Assembly (NCBI RefSeq): GCF_002563695.1 | Contig: NZ_PDJI01000004.1 | Coordinates: 1,550,001 to 1,614,000 of the forward strand | Source: Georgenia soli | GTDB taxonomy: Bacteria; Actinomycetota; Actinomycetes; Actinomycetales; Actinomycetaceae | Reading direction: 5' to 3' | Length of the DNA: 64,000 nucleotides | Part shown: piece by piece, positions 53,886 through 61,902 of the stretch | How positions within the stretch are numbered: the first letter of the stretch is position 1 | Layout of the letters: each line of letters starts with the position of its first letter | Made by a program: the position numbers and the translations under genes | Notes under the pieces: model-generated | Seen by the model: only the letters and a program-made list of their open reading frames with translations | Databases searched by the model: none | Told to the model about the DNA's origin: nothing

Positions 53886-54284
53886 TCAGTCCGCCGGACC
53901 GGCCCGCGCGACCGCCCGTGCCGCCAGCCCGGTGCCGTCCGAGAGCGGCACCCGGGTCGAGACGACCACGTCGCCTCCCACCTCCCGGCAGCGCACGATC
54001 TCCGCGCCGTTCGCCGCGACGACCTCGGCGGCGACGGCGCACGGGTCGCGGGACACGCCTGCCGGGTCGTGACGGGCCTGCGCCGCCGCCAGCGCGCCCA
54101 GGTCCGCCGCCACCTGCGCGGTCCCGCGCGCGTGCACGGCGCGGGAGACGCCGACGACCGCCAGCGTGAGGGTGAGCAGCACCGCCACGAGCGCCAGCCC
54201 GAGCACCGACCCGGCGCCGCGGTCGGGTCCGCCGGGTCCGGCCGCGCACCCCCGGGGCGGGCGGCCCCCCGACGGGCACCGCAT
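53886..54284 (-). CDS. TadE/TadG-like pseudopilin, Rv3654c type
   Basis: 132 residues. Arg/Gly-rich start, then one membrane helix GSVLGLALVAVLLTLTLAVVGVSRAVHARGTAQVAADLGALAAA, which is the helicase/secretion-neighbourhood TadE-like pattern, and a small extracellular domain with two cysteines (DPCAV, IVRCRE) that could bridge. GGGGAGG lies eight bases before the ATG. It is last in the Tad operon, a few bases from the tadE stop, and faces the helicase gene. Confidence 0.85.
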   Translation of the reverse strand: MRCPSGGRPPRGCAAGPGGPDRGAGSVLGLALVAVLLTLTLAVVGVSRAVHARGTAQVAADLGALAAAQARHDPAGVSRDPCAVAAEVVAANGAEIVRCREVGGDVVVSTRVPLSDGTGLAARAVARAGPAD

Positions 54285-54289
54285 CGCTC

Positions 54290-54688
54290 TCACCTCCCCG
54301 GTTCCGGCAGCGCACGCGAGCTCGAGCTGGCGACGAGGCCGGCCAGCGCGAGCGGGCCGGCGAGGTCTCGGGAGACCTCCACGACGACGTACCCGCCGGA
54401 CTCCGACACCCGCACCCGAGCACCGTCGCCGGCAAGCTGGTGGGTGACGTCCCCCACCGCGGTCCGGGTCTCCCCGAGCGCGGCGGCCCGCGCGCCGGCC
54501 CGTGCCGCGTCCGCCACGCGCACCTGGGTGACCGCGGCGCTTGCGGCGGTCAGCAGCACCACGAGGAGGAGGACGACCCCGGGCAGGACGAGTGCCAGCT
54601 CGGCGGTGACGCCGCCACGTTCCCGGCCGCCTGCCGGCGGGCGGGAGCACGTGGCCCCGCCCGCCGGCGGACGTTGCTGCGGTCTCAT
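54290..54688 (-). CDS. tadE: TadE-like pseudopilin
   Basis: 132 residues. After a short basic leader (GRERGGVTAELALVLPGVVLLLVVLL) comes the pilin-like helix with the conserved Glu in VTAELAL, the hallmark of TadE minor pilins, followed by an extracellular domain GDVTHQLAGDGARVRVSESGG. The ATG overlaps the DUF4244 stop (ATGA). It would be processed and incorporated in the Flp pilus tip or base. Confidence 0.87.
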   Translation of the reverse strand: MRPQQRPPAGGATCSRPPAGGRERGGVTAELALVLPGVVLLLVVLLTAASAAVTQVRVADAARAGARAAALGETRTAVGDVTHQLAGDGARVRVSESGGYVVVEVSRDLAGPLALAGLVASSSSRALPEPGR

Positions 54689-54903
54689 CCCAGCCCGAGC
54701 GCCTTGCGGATCAGGTCCGAGACGAGCTCGCGGACCCAGTCGCTCTTGAGGATCCACAGCAGGATGCTGGCCAGCGACGCGGCCGCCACCGTGCCGATCG
54801 CGTACTCGGCCGTCGCCATGCCTGCCTCCCCGGCGGCGCGCAACGCGCTCACGCGCCGGGTCAGCGCGACCCGGACCCTCCCCCAACGCCGACGAACGCT
54901 CAT
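54685..54903 (-). CDS. DUF4244 Flp-type pilin-like protein
   Basis: 72 residues. Basic N-terminus, then GMATAEYAIGTVAAASLASILLWIL: the small hydrophobic helix with conserved Glu and Tyr (TAEYA) of Flp pilins and DUF4244. It is probably the major pilin, cleaved between Gly and Met/Ala by a prepilin peptidase that is not in the window. GGGAGAGC precedes the ATG. It is 152 bases downstream of tadC, the only real gap in the operon, and may be expressed more strongly. Confidence 0.87.
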   Translation of the reverse strand: MSVRRRWGRVRVALTRRVSALRAAGEAGMATAEYAIGTVAAASLASILLWILKSDWVRELVSDLIRKALGLG

Positions 54904-55055
54904 CGTGCTCTCCCTCCTGCGCCCTGAGGCGCCTTCTCGGTCGCGGACCGGCGTCTGCCGTCCGTCAGGACCGAGCCTGCGCGGCCTGCCCGGACGAGGT
55001 GCGGCTGCCGCGGGCGGGCTGTGGAGAGCCTGGCGCCCGCGCGGGATGTGGAGGG

Positions 55056-55676
55056 TCATCCCCCGAGCACGGCGCCGCCGGCGGCCAGCACCACCGGGAC
55101 GAGACCGAGCAGGACGAACGCCGGCAGGAAGCACAGGCCCAGCGGCAGCACGAGCCGGACGCCGAGCCGGGCCGCGGCCTCCTGGGCCTCCCGGTGACGG
55201 GTGGAGCGCACGGACGCGGCGGCCTGACGCAGGAGGGGCCCGGGAGCGGCGCCGTCGACCCACGCGGGCTCGAGCGCGTCGGCGAGCGGTGCGAGGACCT
55301 GCGGCGCGTCCGCCCAGGCCTCGGTCCACGTGGCCCCGAGCAGGAGCGCCCGTCCGGCCCGGCGCATCGCCGCCCCGGCCCCGCGGTCCTCGTCCGCCGG
55401 GGCCGGGTCCGCGGCCGGAGGCGAAGCTGCCGGGCCGGCCGGCGCCCGCGGGTCGCCGATCGCACGGCCGAGGGCCTGCAGCGTGCCCGGCACGGAGGCT
55501 CCGGCGCCGAGGGCGGCGTCCGCGAGGTCGAGCAGCACGGCCACGTCGACCTCGCCGAGCGGGACCGGAGGCGGTGCCTGCCCACGACGGCGGGGCGCTC
55601 CGGCCGGCGAGCGGTCCGTCACCGTCCAGGGCAGCGCCGCGACGACGGCGAGGAGGAGCAGCGCGAGCGTCGTCAT
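55056..55676 (-). CDS. tadC: TadC-like type II/IV secretion inner-membrane protein
   Basis: 206 residues: one N-terminal helix (ALLLLAVVAALPWTV), a GspF-like cytoplasmic helical region with DVAVLLDLADAALGAGASVPGTLQALG near 45, and two C-terminal helices (VLPLGLCFLPAFVLLGLVPVVLAAGGAVL). Platform protein of the Flp/Tad machine. The ATG overlaps the tadB stop (ATGA). A cytoplasmic insertion of Pro/Ala residues near 75-95 is disordered-looking. Confidence 0.87.
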   Translation of the reverse strand: MTTLALLLLAVVAALPWTVTDRSPAGAPRRRGQAPPPVPLGEVDVAVLLDLADAALGAGASVPGTLQALGRAIGDPRAPAGPAASPPAADPAPADEDRGAGAAMRRAGRALLLGATWTEAWADAPQVLAPLADALEPAWVDGAAPGPLLRQAAASVRSTRHREAQEAAARLGVRLVLPLGLCFLPAFVLLGLVPVVLAAGGAVLGG

Positions 55677-56575
55677 GGAACCGCCCGGCGGGTACGTGCT
55701 GGCGCCGGCCTTCCGAGCCGCGGCCCGCCCGGCCCTCCGAGCCGCGGCCCGCCCGGCCCTCCGAACGGCGGCCCGCCCGGCCCCCGGAACCGCGGCCCGC
55801 CCCGTGGCCGGCGCTTCGGCGCTCGCGGCACCCCCGCGCTGCCGGCCGCCCGCTCGAGGGCGGCGACCCAGCGCCTGCCCAGCACCATCAGTGCCACGCC
55901 GGCGAGGAGGCACGCGCTGCCGAGGCCGCCGCCGAGCAGCACGCCCACGGGGTCGGCACCGATCCCGGCCCCGAGCAGCAGGCCGAGGAGCGGCAGCCAG
56001 CCGAGCAGGCGGGCGGTCGCCCGCGGACCGGCGAGCGCCACCGCCCGGGCGGCCCGCGCGTGACCGGCCTCCGTCAGCCCCTCCGCGCACCGCTGCAGCA
56101 CCTCCGCCAGCGGCGCGCCGAGCTCGTGGGTGAGGCGGCAGGCCGCGATCGCGCCGGGCAGCGCCCCGGCGGTGGTGGGCCCCAGACCGGGCGGGCGCCG
56201 CACCAGAGGACGCAGCACCCGCGGCAGCCGGTCGCGCTCCGCCTGCCGGGCGGCCAGCTCGAGCAGCTGGACCGGCACACCGTCCTCGTGCGCGGGCGTC
56301 GCGCCGGACCCGGCGCCGACCCGGGTACCGATCCCCGCCCGCGCGAAGGTCTGCTCCCAGGCGGACTCGACGCCGGCCCCGGCGCCGAGTCGCGTCGCGA
56401 CCTCCGTCACCAGGACGCCGAGGTCCGCCTCGCGGCCGGGGCGCGGGCGGCGCGACCGCCGCGGCGCAGCACCGCGCCCACGGCCGGCCTGCCGGCCCGG
56501 TGGTCGCCGGCCCGGCCGGAGAAGAAGCAGTGCGGCGGCGGCCACCAGCACGGCGACCGCCAGCGCCGCGCTCAC
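55673..56575 (-). CDS. tadB: TadB-like secretion inner-membrane protein with repetitive tail
   Basis: About 300 residues. One N-terminal helix, a GspF-like region (ADLGVLVTEVATRLGAGAGVESAWEQTF near 55; LTHELGAPLAEVLQRCAEGL near 150) and C-terminal helices near 190-245. The last 45 residues are Gly/Pro/Arg repeats (GGPGGPRL) with no equivalent in normal TadB. GTG 56575 overlaps the tadA stop. It partners TadC as the rotor-like platform of the pilus machine. Confidence 0.87.
   Translation of the reverse strand: MSAALAVAVLVAAAALLLLRPGRRPPGRQAGRGRGAAPRRSRRPRPGREADLGVLVTEVATRLGAGAGVESAWEQTFARAGIGTRVGAGSGATPAHEDGVPVQLLELAARQAERDRLPRVLRPLVRRPPGLGPTTAGALPGAIAACRLTHELGAPLAEVLQRCAEGLTEAGHARAARAVALAGPRATARLLGWLPLLGLLLGAGIGADPVGVLLGGGLGSACLLAGVALMVLGRRWVAALERAAGSAGVPRAPKRRPRGGPRFRGPGGPPFGGPGGPRLGGPGGPRLGRPAPARTRRAVP
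55713..55803 (-). repeat. 24-bp in-frame repeats encoding the tadB tail
   Basis: Units begin at 55713, 55737, 55761 and 55785 (last incomplete); the first two are identical. They encode GGPGGPRL-type octapeptides in the tadB C-terminal tail. Confidence 0.85.
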
Positions 56576-57744
56576 GGGCCCGCGGCGTGCCGGCCCCGCC
56601 CGCCGCCGCCCGCCCCGTCCAGGCCGAGCCGGTCCGCGAGCCGGGCCCATGCCGGCCCTCGCGTGACGGTGCCGGCCACGTCCACGGTGAGGGCGGGCCG
56701 GCAGGCGAGCTCGTCACCCGCCCGCTCCAGGATCCCGACCTCCGCGAGGCGACGGACGCCGTCGTCGTCCCGGCGCACGTGGAGCACCGCGTCGAGGGCG
56801 CTGACGGCCTGCGCCGTCATCGTCGGACCCGTCATGCCCGCCAGGGCACCGAGGGCGACCAGCCGTGCCGGCACGTCGGCGGAGGTGTTGGCGTGCACGG
56901 TCGCCCATCCGCCGTCGTGCCCGGTGTTGAGGGCACCGAGGACGTCGCGCACCTCGGCGCCGCGGCACTCTCCCAGCACGATCCTGTCCGGCCGCATGCG
57001 CATCGCCGCCCGCACCAGCTCGGCGAGGGGCACCTCCCCGACGTGCTGGACGTTCGCCCGCCGCACCTGCAGGTGCACCACGTGCGGGTGGTCGGGGCGC
57101 AGCTCGGCGGACTCCTCGATGCACACGATCCGTTCGCCGTGCCCGACGAGGGAGAGCATCGCCGCCAGGAGCGTGGTCTTGCCCGACCCGGTCGCCCCCG
57201 AGACGAGAACGTTGGCGCGCCGGTCGACCAGTGCCCGCAGCACCGGCATGAGCTCCGCGGGCACCGTGCCGCCGGCGACGAGCTCGTCCGGCGTGAGCAC
57301 CCGGGTGCGGTGGGTGCGCAGAGAGATGAGGGTGCCGCTCGCCGAGAGAGGCGGCAGCACCGCGTGCAGGCGCGTGCCGTCGGGCAGCGTCCCGTCCACC
57401 ACGGGGCTGGCGTCGTCGAGCCGCTGACCGCACGCCGCGGCCAGCCGGGTGGCCAGCGCCCGGACGGTGGCGGGGTCGGTCAGGAGGTCGTCGGCCTCGG
57501 CGCGCTCCAGCCCGCCGCCGCGGTCCACCCACACGCCGTCGCCGCCGTTGACGAGCACGTCGGTCACGGCCGGGTCGTCGAGGAACCGCTGCAGCGGCCC
57601 GGCGCCCCGCACGTGGGCGCGCACCTCGGTCTCCAGCCGCAGCAGGCCGCCCGCGCCGAGGCCCGCGTCGGCGGCGCCGAGCGCCCCCGCGAGCGGCACC
57701 CCGCGCACCAGGGCGTCACGGACCTGCGCCACCGGGGTGCTCAC
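56572..57744 (-). CDS. tadA: TadA/VirB11-type secretion ATPase
   Basis: Hexameric ATPase powering Tad pilus assembly. 390 residues. N-terminal domain with FLDDPAVTDVLVNGGDGVWVDR near 55; Walker A SGATGSGKTTLL near 186; Asp box CIEESAELRPDHPHVVHL; Walker B-type MRMRPDRIVLGECRGAE near 252; His box NTGHDGGWATVHANT. All motifs needed for activity are present. GTG 57744 overlaps the ssd stop (GTGA). Confidence 0.94.
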   Translation of the reverse strand: MSTPVAQVRDALVRGVPLAGALGAADAGLGAGGLLRLETEVRAHVRGAGPLQRFLDDPAVTDVLVNGGDGVWVDRGGGLERAEADDLLTDPATVRALATRLAAACGQRLDDASPVVDGTLPDGTRLHAVLPPLSASGTLISLRTHRTRVLTPDELVAGGTVPAELMPVLRALVDRRANVLVSGATGSGKTTLLAAMLSLVGHGERIVCIEESAELRPDHPHVVHLQVRRANVQHVGEVPLAELVRAAMRMRPDRIVLGECRGAEVRDVLGALNTGHDGGWATVHANTSADVPARLVALGALAGMTGPTMTAQAVSALDAVLHVRRDDDGVRRLAEVGILERAGDELACRPALTVDVAGTVTRGPAWARLADRLGLDGAGGGGRGRHAAGP

Positions 57745-58739
57745 TGCCCCAGCCCCAGCCGCTCGACGAGGGCGCGCGCCGTCGCCATGAGGGGGCCGCG
57801 CCGCCGGTCCCCGGGCCTCGCTCCGCGCTCGACGTCCGCCGCGAGGTGCCGTTCCTCCCGCAGCACCGCCGCCAGCGGGAGCCCGGCCGCCTCGGCGATC
57901 TCGCCGGCCTCGGCCGGCGCGGACCGGACGACGAGGTGGACCGTGCAGCCGGCCTGCTGGAGCGGGGCGGCGGCGATGGCCGCCGCGCCCGCCCGCACCC
58001 CGCCGGTGCTGACGAGGACGACGTCGCTGCACCGGTCGAGCCAGACCTCCTGGGCGGCGCCCGGCGCGAGCACCTGGCGCGGCAGGTCCAGGACGACGAC
58101 GTCGTGCCCCTGGCCGAGGGCGCGGACGGCCGAGCGCACCACGAGGTCGTCGGCGCCGGCGCCACCGCGCCGGTCTCCCGAGAGCACCCGGACCAGGTGC
58201 CACGTCGGCAGGGCGAGGGCGAGCCGCTCCGGGAGCAGCGCCCCGCGCTCCTCCAGCACGTCCGCCCACCGGCGCCCGGGGTCGAACTCCAGGCCGAGCA
58301 GCACGTCCAGCCCGCCACCGGCCGGGTCGAGGTCCACCAGCGCCGTGGCCGCACCCGCCGCGACGCACGCCCTCGCGAGCACCGCCGCGAGCGCCGACGC
58401 GCCCGCCCCGCCGTGGGCGCCCACCACCCCGATCGTCCGCGCCCGGTGCGGGGTCGCGGCCGTGACGAGCACGTCGAGCAGCGCGGCCTCGTCGCCCGGG
58501 AGCACGACGGCGCCCGGCAGCCGGACGTCCGCGGCCACGGTCCGTCCGGGGTCCACCCGGACCGCCAGCCCGCCCGGGACGGAACCGTCGAGGACCACCG
58601 GCGCATCCGGGAGCACACGGTCGGTCGGCACCACCGTCAGCCCCACCCCGGCCAGGTCGGTCAGGCGCCTGACCCGTTCGGCGAGGGCGGCGTCGTCGCT
58701 GCGCAGGGCGACGGCCGTCTCGGTCGTCGTCGTCGTCAT
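57741..58739 (-). CDS. ssd: Ssd/CpaE-like MinD-family protein
   Basis: 332 residues. An N-terminal receiver-like half (to about 95) without clear Asp box, then a MinD/ParA-type domain. The deviant Walker motif GAHGGAGASALAAVLA near 108 lacks the P-loop lysine (Ala instead), as in the Ssd family; VDLDPAGGGLDVLLGLEFD and DVVVLDLPRQ follow. Related M. tuberculosis Rv3660c affects septation, and CpaE homologues localise pilus machinery. GAGGAGG precedes the ATG. It leads the Tad operon. Confidence 0.88.
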   Translation of the reverse strand: MTTTTTETAVALRSDDAALAERVRRLTDLAGVGLTVVPTDRVLPDAPVVLDGSVPGGLAVRVDPGRTVAADVRLPGAVVLPGDEAALLDVLVTAATPHRARTIGVVGAHGGAGASALAAVLARACVAAGAATALVDLDPAGGGLDVLLGLEFDPGRRWADVLEERGALLPERLALALPTWHLVRVLSGDRRGGAGADDLVVRSAVRALGQGHDVVVLDLPRQVLAPGAAQEVWLDRCSDVVLVSTGGVRAGAAAIAAAPLQQAGCTVHLVVRSAPAEAGEIAEAAGLPLAAVLREERHLAADVERGARPGDRRRGPLMATARALVERLGLGQ

Positions 58740-58882
58740 AGGACCTCCTCAGGCTCGGCCCGAGCATCCCTCCGTGCCCCGGGGTCGCGCCGCGGCCCTG
58801 TGGACGGACCGCGGCCGGGCAGCGGGTGTGGACGAGCCCCCGGCCGCAGGACGGATCCGCGCCCCGGGTGCGACAGTGAGCC

Positions 58883-59752
58883 ATGCCGACCGAGGGGCGT
58901 CCCGCCGCACGCACCGCCGCCTTCTTCGACCTCGACAAGACCGTCCTCGCCAGGTCGTCCTCGCTGGCGCTGGGCCGCCCGCTGCTCGCCGCCGGTCTGC
59001 TGACCCGGGCCGACGTCGCCCGGTCCGCGTCGGCGCAGCTGGGCTACGCCCTGCTCGCCGCGGACCACCGCCGCAGCGAGCGGGTGCGCGAGCAGCTCTC
59101 CCGGGTCGTCGACGGCTGGGAGGTCGCCCGTCTGCAGGCGGTGGTCGAGAAGGCGGTCGAGCGGTTCGTCGAGCCGTACGTCTACCTCGAGGCGATCGAC
59201 CTCGTCGCCCGCCACCACGACGAGGGCAGCGACGTGGTCATCGTCTCCGCCTCGAGCGAGGACCTGGTCGCACCGATCGCACGCCTCGTCGGGGCCGACC
59301 ATGTGGTGGCGTCACGGATGGAGGTGGTCGACGGCCGCTACACCGGGCAGATCGACTACTACGCGTACGGCCCCGCCAAGGCGGCGGCGGTCCGGGAGCT
59401 GGCGGCCGACCGCGGCTACGACCTGTCCCGGTGCTGGGCCTACTCCGACTCGGTGACCGACCTGCCGATGCTGGAGGCGGTGGGCCGTCCGGTCGCCGTC
59501 AACCCCGACCGCGCCCTCCTCCGGCTCGCCCGCGAGCGCGGCTGGGAGGTGCGCCGCTTCGTCCGGCCGGTGCCGCTGCTGCCCGGCCGGGACGTCTCCC
59601 TCGGGCTGCTGGCGCTGTGCGTGGCGGCCGGGCTGACCGGCTGGTGGCTGCGGCGGCGCGGCCGCCCGCCGCACCGGCCCGGGCGGCTCAGAGGTCGACG
59701 CGGCCGGCACGCACCGCCGTCGCCACCCGGGCGCCCTCCTCCGCGCCGGTGA
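58883..59752 (+). CDS. HAD-IB family phosphatase with C-terminal membrane helix
   Basis: SerB-like phosphatase of unknown substrate (Rv3661-type). 289 residues. D16 and D18 in FFDLDKTVLARSSS, motif II VSASSE near 114, and motif IV YSDSVTDLPML near 195; YYAYGPAKAAAVREL is the Lys motif. A hydrophobic helix (LGLLALCVAAGLTGWWL) near 245-262 tethers it to the membrane, then a basic Arg/Pro tail whose last 22 codons overlap the 3' end of the opposing Fic-fold gene. No clear ribosome-binding site. It is divergent from ssd. Confidence 0.88.
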   Translation: MPTEGRPAARTAAFFDLDKTVLARSSSLALGRPLLAAGLLTRADVARSASAQLGYALLAADHRRSERVREQLSRVVDGWEVARLQAVVEKAVERFVEPYVYLEAIDLVARHHDEGSDVVIVSASSEDLVAPIARLVGADHVVASRMEVVDGRYTGQIDYYAYGPAKAAAVRELAADRGYDLSRCWAYSDSVTDLPMLEAVGRPVAVNPDRALLRLARERGWEVRRFVRPVPLLPGRDVSLGLLALCVAAGLTGWWLRRRGRPPHRPGRLRGRRGRHAPPSPPGRPPPRR

Positions 59753-60617
59753 CCACGGACTCGGCCTGGAACCGGAGCCAGTGCGCCACCCCGGCCGGGG
59801 TGCCGCCGGCGTAGGCCGCGAGCGCCTCCCGGTAGGCGCCCGGCCGGGCCGCGGCGTGGGCGTCGAGGACGGCGACCCCGGTCGGCTCCAGCCCGCTGCG
59901 CACGGCGAGCAGGCGCGCCACCGCCCGGGCGAGCAGGCCGTTGGCCGTGACGAAGGGCCGGAGCGTGGCGATCTCGCCGTGCACCACTCCCACGCGCACC
60001 AGGGCGGGGGTGTCGTCCGCGGCGAGCACCGCCAGCACCGCCGCCGTCCGCGCACGCAGCTCCGCCCCCACCGGGGCCGGGGTGGCGCTCGCACCGCCCC
60101 GCAGGGTGGCGGGCGGGTCGAGCGGGCCGCCCTCGCGCGGCTGGTCGACCGTGCGCGGCCGCCCGACGGCGTCCGGCGGCAGCACGCCGGCCCCGGCGAG
60201 GTGGGCGGTGAGGTCGCGGTGCAGGCCGGCCAGCAGCTCTCCCGACGGCACGAGCGGCGGGCGGCCACGACCACCGAGCTCGCCGAGCATCTGCCCCACG
60301 TGCACCTGGGCGCGCCACGCCGCCAGCACCAGCGCCTCCTCGGCCCCGCCGGCGCTCGCCCCGGCGCCGGCCGGCTGCGCCGTCTCGCCCGCGGCCACCA
60401 GTCCGCGCAGCCGGGCCGCGTCCGCCCGCACCCCCTCCGGGGCGACGGTCGCGACGGCGGAGCGCACCGCCGCCTCCGCACGCGCCTCCCGCCACCGGCG
60501 TCGCAGACCCTCGTGCCAGCGCAGCCGGGTCGTCGCCTCGCGGGCGCGGTCCGCCGCCTCCGCCACGCCGTCGAGGTGCGCGAGGGAGTCGAGGGCTGCG
60601 GCGACGTCGGTACTCAC
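59688..60617 (-). CDS. Degenerate Fic-fold protein
   Basis: 309 residues, mainly helical. The block VHGEIATLRPFVTANGLLARAVARLLAV near residue 211 aligns with the Fic core (HPFxxGNGRxxR), but the catalytic His is Arg, the acidic residue is Thr, and GNGR reads ANGL. AMPylation is therefore unlikely; it may be a structural or regulatory relic, as in the actinobacterial family beside Tad/HAD genes. GTG 60617 has TAACCT exactly six bases upstream. The stop lies inside the HAD-IB gene, a 65-bp tail overlap. Confidence 0.82.
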   Translation of the reverse strand: MSTDVAAALDSLAHLDGVAEAADRAREATTRLRWHEGLRRRWREARAEAAVRSAVATVAPEGVRADAARLRGLVAAGETAQPAGAGASAGGAEEALVLAAWRAQVHVGQMLGELGGRGRPPLVPSGELLAGLHRDLTAHLAGAGVLPPDAVGRPRTVDQPREGGPLDPPATLRGGASATPAPVGAELRARTAAVLAVLAADDTPALVRVGVVHGEIATLRPFVTANGLLARAVARLLAVRSGLEPTGVAVLDAHAAARPGAYREALAAYAGGTPAGVAHWLRFQAESVVTGAEEGARVATAVRAGRVDL

Positions 60618-60623
60618 CGGCCC

Positions 60624-60629
60624 AGGTTA
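60624..60629 (-). promoter_or_regulatory. -10 box of the Fic-fold gene, leaderless
   Basis: TAACCT on the reverse strand, six bases before GTG 60617. Confidence 0.5.
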
Positions 60630-60685
60630 GGCGCGCCCGGGTCTGCGCGCGCCGGTCCGCGGCCATCCCCGCCGGGCCGGACGCG

Positions 60686-60691
60686 TAGGCT
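60686..60691 (+). promoter_or_regulatory. -10 box of the first repeated membrane protein gene
   Basis: TAGGCT, eight bases before ATG 60700; leaderless or near-leaderless. Confidence 0.45.
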
Positions 60692-60699
60692 GCCAGGCG

Positions 60700-61755
60700 A
60701 TGGAGGACCGTGTGAGCAGCGAGCACAGACAGCAGTCCGACGGGTCCCCGGACTCCCCGGCCGGTCCCGGCGGGCCGCCCGCGCCGCCCCGGTCCCGGAT
60801 GCGCGCCCACGTGCTCGCCGTCGTTGCCGGCCTCGTGGTCACCCCGGTCGCCCTCTACCTGGCGCTGTACGGCATCGGGACGATGCTGCCGCTGGAGGGC
60901 CCGTCGAACCTCGCCGGCGCCGGTCCTTTCCTGCTCGGGGCGCTGCTGCTCGCCGCGCTCGCCGCGGTGGCGGCCTGGGGCTCGAGTCTCGCCCTCGGCG
61001 TGGGAGGGCTCGTGTGGGGCGTGCTGCCCGGGCTTGTCGGGCTGCCCGTGCTCGGGCCCCTCCTCGGCACCGGCACCCCCGCCGCCCTCGTGGACCCGCT
61101 CCTACGGCCCCTCGCCTCCGGGGTGCTGCTGGTGGCCGGCGCCGCGCTCGCGGCGGGCGGTGCGGCGTGCCACCTCGCCCGTCGCGCGGGGCGGGTCCAG
61201 GAGCGCGAGGAGGCCACCCTGGCGGGCACCGGCACCGGCCGCCTCAGCACCTCCCTCGGCGCCGGGACGGGCACGCCCGACGCCCCGGTGCCGCCCCGCT
61301 CCCGGATGTGGGGGCACCTGGTCAGCGTCTTCTTCTCCCTCGTGCTCCTCCCGCCGATCGCGGTCCTGCTGGGACGCGGGACGACGGCGGCCCTCGTCTT
61401 CGGCATGAGCATGACCAGCCAGCCCTGGCGGGAACCCAGCCTCCTCGCCGGCGCCGGCCTGCTGGCCGTCGTCGTCCTGCTCGCTGCGCTGTCCTCGCTC
61501 GGGCCCCAGCTGGCCGGGTGGCTGCTGCTCGTCGTCGGCGCGCTCCCGGTGCTCCACGCGCACGGCTGGCAGTGGCTCGCCCCCCTGCTCCAGGCGCTCA
61601 GCGCCCTGCCCGGTGGGTTCCAGCTGCTCGTGTCCGGCGCGTGGCTGCTGCTGGGGGCGGTCCTCGTGGTCTGCGGCGGCGCCGCCCACTGGGCGCGGCG
61701 CTCGGGGCGCCGTTACGAGCGCACCGACCTCGGGCTGACCTCCGCGGACGCGTAA
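60700..61755 (+). CDS. Membrane protein with an internally duplicated four-helix module
   Basis: 351 residues, no recognised family. Two similar halves: PPRSRMRAHVL starts the first at about residue 29, PPRSRMWGHLV the second at about 196. Each has four hydrophobic helices, GPSNLAGAG / EPSLLAGAG before the second helix, and ends in a helix followed by AHWARRSGR-like basic motif (ACHLARRAGR in the first). The N-terminus and middle linker are polar and cytoplasmic-looking. The next gene carries one more copy. Function unknown. Confidence 0.82.
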   Translation: MEDRVSSEHRQQSDGSPDSPAGPGGPPAPPRSRMRAHVLAVVAGLVVTPVALYLALYGIGTMLPLEGPSNLAGAGPFLLGALLLAALAAVAAWGSSLALGVGGLVWGVLPGLVGLPVLGPLLGTGTPAALVDPLLRPLASGVLLVAGAALAAGGAACHLARRAGRVQEREEATLAGTGTGRLSTSLGAGTGTPDAPVPPRSRMWGHLVSVFFSLVLLPPIAVLLGRGTTAALVFGMSMTSQPWREPSLLAGAGLLAVVVLLAALSSLGPQLAGWLLLVVGALPVLHAHGWQWLAPLLQALSALPGGFQLLVSGAWLLLGAVLVVCGGAAHWARRSGRRYERTDLGLTSADA

Positions 61756-61902
61756 CTCAGCTTCCTCCCCGGCCGGCCGCGCCGTCGGCGAGCAGCCGCC
61801 ACGCCCGGTGGCCACGGCGGCGCGCCCCGCGTGCGGGGCGGTCCCCGTCCGTTACCGTGACGGCGATCGACCCGGGACCGGCGACCGATCCAGGAGGCCC
61901 TC

